From Eubacterium sp. (GTDB lineage: Bacteria > Bacillota > Clostridia > Oscillospirales > Acutalibacteraceae), in NCBI GenBank assembly GCA_017463985.1, contig JAFUEH010000003.1, positions 28,750 to 92,749 on the forward strand: 64,000 nt of DNA, read 5' to 3'. Position numbers and translations under genes: made by a program. The first letter of the stretch is position 1. The number at the start of each line of letters is the position of its first letter. This document shows positions 18,076 through 25,900 of the stretch, piece after piece. The notes beneath the pieces were generated by a model, which saw nothing but the letters and a program-made list of their open reading frames with translations, had not been told where the DNA came from and made no database searches.

Positions 18076-19011
18076 ATGCCTGCTTTTGCTACACATTATA
18101 TTTTTTTAGACGAAATGCAATCGGTTTTGCAGGAGAACGCCGATTTCAGCTTTGACCTGCCTACTGCCGGTATCGGCACACAGGGGCCGGATATTTTCTT
18201 CTTTCACCGGTTGATTCCGCCATTCACAATTTACAAAACACTCGCCGGCACCTCCGGCAAGCTGCATCACGCGAAGGCCGGTGAGCTGTTCGACGCCTTC
18301 GCACAGTATCTCACCTTTTCTCCTAACCGAGATATTGCAAAATCGTACATCTATGGCTTTATCTTGCACTATGCACTGGACAGGAACTGTCATCCTTATG
18401 TTTATGCTTATCAGGAAAAGGAGCTGGCCTCCGTCAAGCATCTGCATTCCTTGGCGGCGCACAACCGTGTAGAGCACGCGCTCGACACTTTCCTGTTGGA
18501 TCGTCGGATGGGCGTTTATCCGCCGAGCGATTTCGACCCGCGCAAAACGCTGAGCAGCGACCCGGCCGCGTTAGAGGAGGTAGCGCATCTGCTGTCCTTT
18601 GTCATTGAAAAATGCATTGGCAAGAGGATAGAAGAAAAAGAGATCGCCCGCGCGGTCACCGATACGGCCAAGGTACAGCATATTCTGTCGGACAGAAAAG
18701 GCAATGCCACACGGTTAGCGCATATTTTGGAAACACCCGTCGGACCGCTGACAGGCTACTTTAAGCTGTCCTGTTCTATTAAGCCGAAGGACTTGGCTTT
18801 TGCCGAAAAATATGCTAATATAAATAACGCAACATGGGTATCCCCTTTTGACGGCAGCCGTCACAACGATAGCTTTGAACAATTATTTGAGCGTTCTAAG
18901 CTTGACGCGGCGAAGCTGCTGGACGGATTTGAGGAAATCTGCAAGGGCAATACTACCGGCTATCAAGTGACTAACAATATATCTTTCCTGGACGGAACGG
19001 AGGTAAAATAA
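18076..19011 (+). CDS. Zinc-dependent phospholipase C-like protein (Zn_dep_PLPC)
   Basis: 311 residues, starting MPAFATHYIF, the typical start of the Zn_dep_PLPC domain found alone in many gut Clostridia. Candidate metal ligands are His in ATHYIF, Asp in GTQGPDIFFF, the YGFILHYALDRNCHPYV segment (two His and Asp) and HNRVEHALD. No signal peptide is visible, so unlike true secreted phospholipases C this one is probably cytoplasmic and its substrate is unknown. It starts 2 bp after the pseudouridine synthase gene and abuts luxS. Confidence 0.8.
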   Translation: MPAFATHYIFLDEMQSVLQENADFSFDLPTAGIGTQGPDIFFFHRLIPPFTIYKTLAGTSGKLHHAKAGELFDAFAQYLTFSPNRDIAKSYIYGFILHYALDRNCHPYVYAYQEKELASVKHLHSLAAHNRVEHALDTFLLDRRMGVYPPSDFDPRKTLSSDPAALEEVAHLLSFVIEKCIGKRIEEKEIARAVTDTAKVQHILSDRKGNATRLAHILETPVGPLTGYFKLSCSIKPKDLAFAEKYANINNATWVSPFDGSRHNDSFEQLFERSKLDAAKLLDGFEEICKGNTTGYQVTNNISFLDGTEVK

Positions 19012-19479
19012 ATGAAAACTATTCCCAGCGCTGAACTGGATCATAACATTCTGAAAAAGGGCATTTACATTTCCCGTATTGACGAGGACATCACGACGTA
19101 TGATATCCGCATGAGGGAGCCGAACCGCGGCGATTATCTTACAAATTCGGCGCTGCACACGATCGAGCATATTTTTACCGATTATGTCAGAAGTACCGAA
19201 TTCGGTGATAATATTATCTATTTTGGGCCGATGGGCAGCCGTACCGGCTTCTATTTCCTGACCAGAAGCTTGAGCGATAATTACTCTCTCCAGCTGATCC
19301 GCGACGCGTTTCAGCACATCGCTGATTTTTGGGGCAGAATCCCCGGAGCCTCGCCGGCGGAATGCGGCAACTGTCTGGAGCACAACCTGCCGCAGGCGAA
19401 GGAGGAGGCAAAGGAATTCCTGCAGGTAATCGAGCACTGGACGCGCGAGGATTTGGTATATCCAAAGGCGGTCGAGTAA
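19012..19479 (+). CDS. luxS: S-ribosylhomocysteine lyase LuxS with Ser replacing the catalytic Cys
   Basis: 155 residues. LuxS cleaves S-ribosylhomocysteine to homocysteine and DPD, the precursor of AI-2, within the activated methyl cycle. Zinc ligands are present: HTIEH (residues 49-53) and Cys118 in ECGN. ELDHN and YDIRM carry other active-site residues. However, the usual PMGC motif reads PMGSRTGFY, with Ser76 (codon 19237-19239, AGC) at the position of B. subtilis Cys84, the proposed general acid/base. The rest of the family features are intact and the gene is not frameshifted. The enzyme may be slow, altered or use another base (see findings). It ends at a strong terminator. Confidence 0.93.
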   Translation: MKTIPSAELDHNILKKGIYISRIDEDITTYDIRMREPNRGDYLTNSALHTIEHIFTDYVRSTEFGDNIIYFGPMGSRTGFYFLTRSLSDNYSLQLIRDAFQHIADFWGRIPGASPAECGNCLEHNLPQAKEEAKEFLQVIEHWTREDLVYPKAVE

Positions 19480-19507
19480 CCACTTATGCCATCACAAAGC
19501 AGATAAG

Positions 19508-19547
19508 AAAGCGGACCGTAGTTAGCTACTACAGTCCGCTTTTTTTG
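19508..19547. terminator. Terminator after luxS, probably bidirectional
   Basis: AAAGCGGAC...GTAGT (from 19508) pairs with ACTAC...GTCCGCTTT (to 19542) with one mismatch, and is followed by seven T on the plus strand. On the minus strand TTTCTTATCT follows, so the long converging operon may also end here. Confidence 0.85.
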
Positions 19548-19567
19548 ATGTTGCCAAACACTGAGGC

Positions 19568-20623
19568 TTATTCCTCGTTAAAGAAATCGTCGGCGTTGAT
19601 GACGCTGTTATATTTTCTAGCCGTCAGTGCGCCATCGGTCACGCCTGTGCCGGTCAAGGTCAGGGTATTGCCGTTCACGTTGATAAGCTGCGTTTCGCCG
19701 TTTAACGTCAACGTCAGCTCACCGCCGTCCTCTTTAAAGGTACCATTTTGCATGGAGGTGGTCCACTCCTCATCGCCTTCCTTAGTATAATGCGTCACCG
19801 TAAAGGCACCGCCGTCGGCAAACTGATAAGAATCGATCGCCTGACGGTCACCGTTCTCTACCGGCATGCCGTACCAAAAGCCCTGATAAATAAAGCTGAT
19901 GTCCGCCGTTGCAGCCGTCGTTGTTTCAGCCTCTGTAGTCTCCGCCACGGTCGTTTCCTCCGATACGGCAGCACCGTCGTAATTCTCATTGTCAGCACGC
20001 TCATACATACTGTGATCAAACACTATCGGCGCAGCGTTATCGGTAATTGTACCGCTGAAGGTCACAGGCTGCTCATAATCGTAACGTCTATCGGAGCCGT
20101 GAAAGCTGACGGTGATCACAAAGGTATAGTTATATTCCTGTCCCTCCGTCAAATTCAGGCCGTCTGTATAAAAGAAGATCGTGCGGAAGGTTGCGTCAAC
20201 ATTCTTCGTGTACTGATAGTCCGTCGTGAGCGGTTCGCCCTCGGCCGGTCCATCGTACAAGCTAACGCCGTGGATAAATTCCATATCCTGTGCGTTGTCA
20301 AGCTTCAGATAAACCACCGGCTCCTCCTCGTTGATCACACCGGTACCGGTGGTGAAGGTCAGCTCCGGACGGGCCTGTTGCAGCGGTAGAATATAATGGA
20401 AATAAAGATAGGAGCCGCCTGCCGCCAGCGCAACAACCAACAACAGCACAATCAGCAGTCTTAAGCCCTTATGGGGCTTTTTTTCATCGTTGGAATAGAG
20501 ATCCTCTACTCTGTCGTCCGCCGTAATGATCGTATAGCCGGAATCCGTATCCGTGATCGCACCGCAGTTCGGACAAGTCGTTTCGTCTGCGCCGAGCCGG
20601 GCGCCGCAATTTTTACACTTCAT
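19568..20623 (-). CDS. Zinc-ribbon membrane protein with extracytoplasmic beta domains, function unknown
   Basis: 351 residues. N-terminal zinc ribbon (CKNCGARL and CPNCGAI), a linker, one membrane helix (about 54-76), an extracytoplasmic domain of beta strands (about 85-205), a Thr/Glu/Ala linker (about 218-238), and a C-terminal lipocalin-like beta domain (GFWYGMP...YQFADGGAFTVTHYT...GTFKEDGGELTLTL). I recognise the layout but not a function. The zinc ribbon-helix-surface domain plan matches two other proteins in this window (3196 and 13876). It lies 16 bp after the ClC gene and is the last gene of the rimP-led operon. Confidence 0.75.
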   Translation of the reverse strand: MKCKNCGARLGADETTCPNCGAITDTDSGYTIITADDRVEDLYSNDEKKPHKGLRLLIVLLLVVALAAGGSYLYFHYILPLQQARPELTFTTGTGVINEEEPVVYLKLDNAQDMEFIHGVSLYDGPAEGEPLTTDYQYTKNVDATFRTIFFYTDGLNLTEGQEYNYTFVITVSFHGSDRRYDYEQPVTFSGTITDNAAPIVFDHSMYERADNENYDGAAVSEETTVAETTEAETTTAATADISFIYQGFWYGMPVENGDRQAIDSYQFADGGAFTVTHYTKEGDEEWTTSMQNGTFKEDGGELTLTLNGETQLINVNGNTLTLTGTGVTDGALTARKYNSVINADDFFNEE

Positions 20624-20639
20624 GGTTATTCTCCCGTTT

Positions 20640-22205
20640 TCAATCGTTAATGATCTCGTAAACTCTTCTTAAATCCTGTTGAAAGCGGCGCTGGCTGATG
20701 CTCATCACCAACGTATCGCCCTCCTTCAACACAGTATCGCCTTTCGGCGTGATCGGCATATCGTTGCGATCGATCGACACAATCAGGCAGTGCTTGCCCC
20801 AGTCGATCTCTGCGATCTGACGGCCGTTCACACAGCTGCCGACCGGAATCACAAAGGTCTGCAGCACTTTTTCGCTGTCCTTTGTATTCACCACCGGCGT
20901 ATCGGTGTTTTCCACAGCCTTTTCAAAAAGGATTGCATAGAACGGCGCGGTACCGATCACATTGGCAACAGCATAAGAGATGAGGCTCACTGTCGCCAGC
21001 GGCAGCAGGTTATTCATATCGCCGGTCAGCTCAAACACCAAAATAATGCCGGTCAGCGGCGCACGGACAATAGAGGCAAAAAGCCCTGCCATGCCGACGA
21101 TGACAAATTCCTGGCGCAAATCGCCGCTCAACCCGAACAGATCGATCGAAAGATCACCGAAAATACCGCCGAGATAAGCGCCCAAAATACACAGCGGATA
21201 CAGCGTGCCGCCCGGCGCACCGGAGGCAAAGCTGAAAGCGCCAAACACAAACTTCGCTGCAAACAGCAGCAACAGCATCTGCAGCTGCGGATTATCGTTC
21301 ATCAGTAAGGCTGTCATGCGGTGACCGCCGCAGGTGATCTGCGGCAAGAGCAGTCCCACAACGCCACTGATCACAAACACCAGCGCCATTTTCACCGGCG
21401 ACGGCAGCTTGGGTATCCGTTTAAAGAGGCGCTGTGCCTTTACCATCGCCACGTTATAAAACGCGCCGAATACGCCGAGCACCACGCCCAGCAATAACAG
21501 CAGCCAATAGTTCCTAAGCGGCAGCGATTCCGCATCATAAGCAAAAACCGTTTCTTGGCCAAAAAAGATCTTTGAGATAAAATCCGCTACGATCGCGGCA
21601 ACGATACCCATGCACATCAGCGAGCGATCCAGCCCGTGGTGCAGCTCCTCAAATATAAACATCGTTCCGGCGATCGGCGCATTAAACGCCGCTGCCATTC
21701 CGGCACCGGCACCGCAGGAGATCATCCGTTTTTCAGTGGTTTTATCCGCTTTTGTCAGTACCGCAGCGCCCTTTGCCGCCATACCGCCCAGCTGTACGGA
21801 GGGACCCTCCCTGCCGAGCGACAGGCCGCTGAACACCGACAGCGTACCGCCGACAAACTTGGCAACCGTCACCTTCCACCAGTTCAATGAAAAATAGCCG
21901 CGGATATCACCGGTGGTTTGCGGAATACCGGAGCCTGCAGCGTCCGGCTCCCACCGATTGATATAGGCAACCGCCACACCGATACCGGCCAGCAGCGCCA
22001 ACCACAGCGCAATTTTAACGGGCGAAGCGTTCACATACGTAATCACCCGCAGCAGGCCATCCTCCGCTACCTGGAGCATAAAACGGTATGCCACACACAC
22101 CAGGCCGGACACAACGCCAACCTCCACACCTCTAACAATGAGGTACAGGCTTTCCGTGCGCTTTGACCCTATTTTTCGTATCGTTGTTTTCTCTTTATTC
22201 TGCAT
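20640..22205 (-). CDS. ClC-family chloride/proton antiporter with C-terminal TrkA-C domain
   Basis: 521 residues, a multi-helix membrane protein. ClC selectivity motifs are GSGIPQ (about residue 91), GREGPSVQLG (about 130, with the gating Glu that marks antiporters) and, in place of the usual GxFxP, GAPGGTLYPL. The last 80 or so residues (VIPVGSCVNGRQIAEIDWG...GDTLVMSIS) form a TrkA-C/RCK-C domain, which in such fusions binds a cytoplasmic ligand. It probably exchanges Cl- (or F-) for H+ in acid or halide stress. It overlaps the HAD gene by 11 bp. Confidence 0.9.
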   Translation of the reverse strand: MQNKEKTTIRKIGSKRTESLYLIVRGVEVGVVSGLVCVAYRFMLQVAEDGLLRVITYVNASPVKIALWLALLAGIGVAVAYINRWEPDAAGSGIPQTTGDIRGYFSLNWWKVTVAKFVGGTLSVFSGLSLGREGPSVQLGGMAAKGAAVLTKADKTTEKRMISCGAGAGMAAAFNAPIAGTMFIFEELHHGLDRSLMCMGIVAAIVADFISKIFFGQETVFAYDAESLPLRNYWLLLLLGVVLGVFGAFYNVAMVKAQRLFKRIPKLPSPVKMALVFVISGVVGLLLPQITCGGHRMTALLMNDNPQLQMLLLLFAAKFVFGAFSFASGAPGGTLYPLCILGAYLGGIFGDLSIDLFGLSGDLRQEFVIVGMAGLFASIVRAPLTGIILVFELTGDMNNLLPLATVSLISYAVANVIGTAPFYAILFEKAVENTDTPVVNTKDSEKVLQTFVIPVGSCVNGRQIAEIDWGKHCLIVSIDRNDMPITPKGDTVLKEGDTLVMSISQRRFQQDLRRVYEIIND

Positions 22206-22878
22206 CTTCCATCTTATCCAGCACCGTCAATACATCGATAATATCGTCAATCGTCGGCACATCGTCACGCAGGCCTTGGTTATAAAACCATCCGAAGTTC
22301 ATGCGGATCGCCTGCATACCGGCACCGAGCGCACCCTGAATATCGTTCACCGGATGATCACCGACATAAACACATTCCGCCGGCGACACGCCGATTTTTT
22401 CAGCAGCGATACAAAACAGCGCCGGATCCGGCTTATGGATACCGTAATCGCCGCTGACGACCAGCATATCAATATAGGGCATCAAGCCGCTTTTTTCCAT
22501 CTTATGGTTTTGCAGATACGCCGGACCGTTTGTGATCACGCCGGTGATATAGCCGCGCTGCTTCAGCGTTTTGAGCAGCGGCAGCGAATGGGGAAAGACC
22601 ACATTATGATTGCCGAATTCATAATCATAATGGTGTGCCAGCTCCTCTGCCGGCGGCGCGTCCTGCCAGTGCCACAGGTCAATCAGTCCTTGAAACCACT
22701 TGACGCGGTCAACATAGCCGCCGTTACCGGTTACGCGCATCTCCTCGCGGCTCTTTTCCGCCTCAGCGCCATGTGCCTCCGGAAGGTACAGCGCAAAAAA
22801 GGCGTCCATATAGTGCTCAAACGCCTCGGTTCTGTCCTGCAGCGTTTCGTCAAAATCAAATAATACTGCTTTTATCAT
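22195..22878 (-). CDS. HAD-superfamily hydrolase, YjjG-like
   Basis: 227 residues. Motif I is FDFDETLQDR (nucleophile and acid Asp at residues 8 and 10), motif II is the Thr in VITNGPAY, the motif III Lys is in IHKPDPALF, and motif IV is VYVGDHPVNDI. A helical cap lies between motifs I and II (about 18-95), a C1 cap as in YjjG nucleotidase and phosphoglycolate phosphatase. A house-cleaning nucleotide or sugar phosphatase role is likely. It overlaps ribF by 23 bp and the ClC gene by 11 bp, so translation is coupled. Confidence 0.85.
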   Translation of the reverse strand: MIKAVLFDFDETLQDRTEAFEHYMDAFFALYLPEAHGAEAEKSREEMRVTGNGGYVDRVKWFQGLIDLWHWQDAPPAEELAHHYDYEFGNHNVVFPHSLPLLKTLKQRGYITGVITNGPAYLQNHKMEKSGLMPYIDMLVVSGDYGIHKPDPALFCIAAEKIGVSPAECVYVGDHPVNDIQGALGAGMQAIRMNFGWFYNQGLRDDVPTIDDIIDVLTVLDKMEDAE

Positions 22879-23659
22879 GGTTCAGCTGTTCCTTTAGCTT
22901 CTCGACAGAAGAAAAGTGCTTTTCCTCTCTGATATATTTTATCAGCTCTACTCTGACGGTCTTACCGTACAGGTCGCCGTTATAATCAAAAATATGGGTT
23001 TCACACAGCGGTTCTTCCAACCGCCAGCTGGGGCGGATACCGATATTTGTGAACGCGCGGTACAGCACGCCGTCCACCTCTGCGCGGCTTTCGTACACGC
23101 CGTAGCGCGGTACGATCAGTCCCTCCGGCAAGCGTTGGTTAGCAGTAGGATAACCGACCGTTCTGCCGCGCGCGTCTCCGTGAAGCACCGTACTCTCAAA
23201 AGTAAACGGATAGCCGAGCATACTGTTCGCCTGTTCTATTTCACCGTTTTGGAGGCACTGCCGGATGCGCGAGGAGCTGATCGGCTGCTCCTGATAATCC
23301 AGATGCTCCAGAATACGTACCCAAACGCCCTTACTTTCCAAATAACTGCGCAGATCCAGCGCGGTCCACATCGCATTTTTACCGAAGCGGAAATTAAAAC
23401 CGCACAGAATGATCCCTGCGCCAAAGCGGCGCACCAGCACCTCATCGACAAATTCAGCGGCCGTCATGCCCTTGATCGTATCAAAATCAGCAAAGACCGC
23501 GTTGGGATACCGTTTTTCAAATATGCTTTTTTGCAGTAGTGTGAAATGATTATTCACACAGTATATAATGACGTTGTCCGCACCGGTTACCACGGTTTTG
23601 TGCGCCAGGTGCATCCCGTCAAAGTCGCCTAAGGCGACTGCTGTTCTCTTACTTTCCAT
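22856..23659 (-). CDS. ribF: Bifunctional riboflavin kinase/FAD synthetase
   Basis: 267 residues. The N-terminal FMN adenylyltransferase part has GDFDGMHLAHK, GFNFRFGKNA and ISSSRIRQCL. The C-terminal flavokinase part begins at GYPFTFESTVLHGDARGRTVGYPTAN and contains GVYESRAEV. It converts riboflavin to FMN and then FAD in the cytoplasm. It is somewhat shorter than the usual 300 or more residues. The ATG has no clear Shine-Dalgarno site and starts 3 bp after the truB stop, so reinitiation is likely. truB-ribF is a classic neighbour pair. Confidence 0.93.
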   Translation of the reverse strand: MESKRTAVALGDFDGMHLAHKTVVTGADNVIIYCVNNHFTLLQKSIFEKRYPNAVFADFDTIKGMTAAEFVDEVLVRRFGAGIILCGFNFRFGKNAMWTALDLRSYLESKGVWVRILEHLDYQEQPISSSRIRQCLQNGEIEQANSMLGYPFTFESTVLHGDARGRTVGYPTANQRLPEGLIVPRYGVYESRAEVDGVLYRAFTNIGIRPSWRLEEPLCETHIFDYNGDLYGKTVRVELIKYIREEKHFSSVEKLKEQLNHDKSSII

Positions 23660-23662
23660 AAA

Positions 23663-24553
23663 CTAATTGTTGTGCGGCAGCAGTCTGACCGCCGCCAGCT
23701 CCTCGCCTGTATTTTTACCCAAGCCTAAAAATGCACCGTCCGGAGCACGGACCGTGACCGTTTCACCAAGGCATGGAGAAGCCTTTACTCTTTTCATATC
23801 TAACGCACCGCCGTTGGCAAAGCGCCGGGCCTGCGCCTCGCTGACCGTTACCTGTTGGTACGCTGCAAACAAATCCTCCAACCGGTGCAGCGCCGGCGAA
23901 AAATCGCCGCTGTCCTTCATCGCTTCCAGCGCCTCCAGCGAGACGCAGTCCGCCAAGGTAAAGCCCATCGCCTGTGTGCGCTCCAGCGCGGTCATGACCG
24001 CCCCGCAGCCAAGCGTACGGCCAATATCGTCGATCAAGCTGCGGATATAGGTGCCCTTTGAGCACAGCACCTCGACCGTGTATTCTCCGTTTGCTTCGCC
24101 TAGCAGCTTTAACTCCTTAACGGTAACGGTACAAGGCTGCCGTTCCACCGCTATGCCGCGGCGTGCCAGCTCATAAAGCCGAACGCCATCCACTGATTTG
24201 GCGCTGTACATCGGCGGCAGCTGCTGTATCGTACCGGTAAACTGCGGCAGCACTGCTGCAATATCGGCGGCATCTGCATTCACCGGGAACGTACCCGTCA
24301 CCTCACCGGTAATATCCAGCGTATCCGTCGTTTTACCCAATATAAAGCGCGCCCGATAGCCCTTATCGCTGTCCGGCAGATAATTGAGAAAGCGCGTGGC
24401 GCTGCCGAGCATGATCGGCAGAACGCCTGTCGCCATCGGATCCAACGTGCCGGTATGGCCGCACTTTTTTTCTTTTGTGATACCGCGCACCTTGGCCACC
24501 ACACCAAAGGACGTGATGCCGGCCGGCTTGTTCACACAAATAATACCCGTCAT
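23663..24553 (-). CDS. truB: tRNA pseudouridine-55 synthase
   Basis: 296 residues. TruB makes pseudouridine 55 in the T-loop of tRNAs. The opening GIICVNKPAGITSF and the catalytic motif HTGTLDPMATGVLP (Asp about residue 38) are diagnostic, followed by KGYRARFILGKTTDT and YIRSLIDDIGRTLG. A PUA-like C-terminal tail is present. It begins 1 bp after the nrnA stop in the order rbfA-nrnA-truB-ribF, conserved across Firmicutes. Confidence 0.95.
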   Translation of the reverse strand: MTGIICVNKPAGITSFGVVAKVRGITKEKKCGHTGTLDPMATGVLPIMLGSATRFLNYLPDSDKGYRARFILGKTTDTLDITGEVTGTFPVNADAADIAAVLPQFTGTIQQLPPMYSAKSVDGVRLYELARRGIAVERQPCTVTVKELKLLGEANGEYTVEVLCSKGTYIRSLIDDIGRTLGCGAVMTALERTQAMGFTLADCVSLEALEAMKDSGDFSPALHRLEDLFAAYQQVTVSEAQARRFANGGALDMKRVKASPCLGETVTVRAPDGAFLGLGKNTGEELAAVRLLPHNN

Positions 24554-24554
24554 A

Positions 24555-25505
24555 TCAGCTCAGTAATGTACGGCACTGCGCCAACAGCAAGGCCTTTGCC
24601 TCTTCCACGCCGCAGTCAAACTTGCAGGCGGCTGCCTGCTTATGTCCGCCGCCGCCAAAACACGCCGCCAACTTTGAAGCGTCCACGCTCTCGTAGGTAC
24701 GGATCGAGCACTTGCACTTTCCGTCGGCTTTTTCACGGATCGTCAAGCCGATCTCCACGCCCTCCGTCTGCCTCGTTAACGGTGCGATCGCCTCGGTTTC
24801 CACCTCGCTGGAGCCGGACAGGCGATACATTTCCTGCGTGACCGTGATAACGCATACGCGCTCCTCACAGAAAAACTGCATTCCCTCGATCGCCAGCCGT
24901 TCCAGCGCGGCGTAGGTTTTTGTTTTTGTTTCAAACATCACGCGGTTAATCGTGCCGTTAGCGGCCCCGAGGTCGATCAGCTCCGCCGCCGCCCGATACG
25001 TGTTGGAGGTCGTGCTGGCATAACGGAAGCAGCCGGTATCGGTTGACAGACCGGTATACAGGCAATCCGCGATGTGCCGGTCAATCGGCACACGCAGCGC
25101 CTTGATGACTTTAAAGACCGTCTCAGCAGCAGCTGCGGCGTCAGCATTGAGCAGCAGATACGCGGCATAGCCTGTATTCGTTGCGTGATGGTCAATGCAA
25201 AGGTCGATCCTGCCGCCGTAAACCTCCGCAAGGCTTCCCAGCAGATTTTCGGTAGCCACGTCTACTGCCACAATATACTTTTCTTCAAAATCGGGCATCT
25301 GCAGATCCGCATAGAGATAGTGATATTTTGCCGGAATTTCATCCGCACAGATCACCCTGGCGCGCTTGCCCAGCTTGAGCAGGGCACGGCACAGACCAAA
25401 GCCGCAGCCGAGCGTATCGCCGTCCGGATGCGCGTGGGTCAGGATCAGGATATCGTCCTGTTCCTTCAAAATGCCGGCACACTTTTCAACATTAATCTTC
25501 GTCAT
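24555..25505 (-). CDS. nrnA: DHH-family bifunctional oligoribonuclease/PAP phosphatase
   Basis: 316 residues from the ATG at 25505, which overlaps the end of rbfA by 14 bp and has GAGG nine bases upstream. NrnA degrades nanoRNA and dephosphorylates pAp. DHH motifs are THAHPDGDTLG, AVDVAT, the name-giving DHHATN, and DTGCFRYAST; the DHHA1 domain ends with CFGGGGHKQAAA (about residue 285). An in-frame ATG at 25586 would add 27 Arg-rich residues read from within rbfA and is rejected. Confidence 0.92.
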   Translation of the reverse strand: MTKINVEKCAGILKEQDDILILTHAHPDGDTLGCGFGLCRALLKLGKRARVICADEIPAKYHYLYADLQMPDFEEKYIVAVDVATENLLGSLAEVYGGRIDLCIDHHATNTGYAAYLLLNADAAAAAETVFKVIKALRVPIDRHIADCLYTGLSTDTGCFRYASTTSNTYRAAAELIDLGAANGTINRVMFETKTKTYAALERLAIEGMQFFCEERVCVITVTQEMYRLSGSSEVETEAIAPLTRQTEGVEIGLTIREKADGKCKCSIRTYESVDASKLAACFGGGGHKQAAACKFDCGVEEAKALLLAQCRTLLS

Positions 25506-25860
25506 CCTCTTTATCCTCGGAAAAGTTGATCGTCTTGAGCTTATCAAAGAGCGCAAAGCCCTTTTCAATCGAATCGTCCGCCACAAAGCGCAGCTCAGGC
25601 ACCTTACGCAGATGGAGCGACGCGCCGAGACGCTTTCTGATAAAGCCGGACGCCGCCTTCAGTCCTTTCACGGATTCCTTGGCAGCCTCGATACCGCCGA
25701 CCTCGCTGACATACACCTTGCAGTAGCTCAGGTCGTTGCTCACATCCACCTTGACAACCGTGAGCATATCCGATACACGCGGGTCCTTGACTTCACGCAG
25801 GATATGCACCAGCTCACGCTTGATGTCCTCGGTGATTCTGTCTATTCTGTATCCAGCCAT
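25492..25860 (-). CDS. rbfA: 30S ribosome-binding factor A
   Basis: 122 residues. RbfA is a KH-like factor for 30S maturation and cold adaptation. The N-terminal RIDRITEDIKRELVHILREV, the DPRVSDMLTVVKVDVSNDL stretch and LRKVPELRFVADDSIEKG are family hallmarks. The acidic end SEDKEDDED is a local tail. It sits between infB (41 bp upstream) and nrnA (overlapping). Confidence 0.95.
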   Translation of the reverse strand: MAGYRIDRITEDIKRELVHILREVKDPRVSDMLTVVKVDVSNDLSYCKVYVSEVGGIEAAKESVKGLKAASGFIRKRLGASLHLRKVPELRFVADDSIEKGFALFDKLKTINFSEDKEDDED

Positions 25861-25900
25861 TTTCTCTTTCCTTTTGTCAATTAGTAAAACTCATTCCGTA

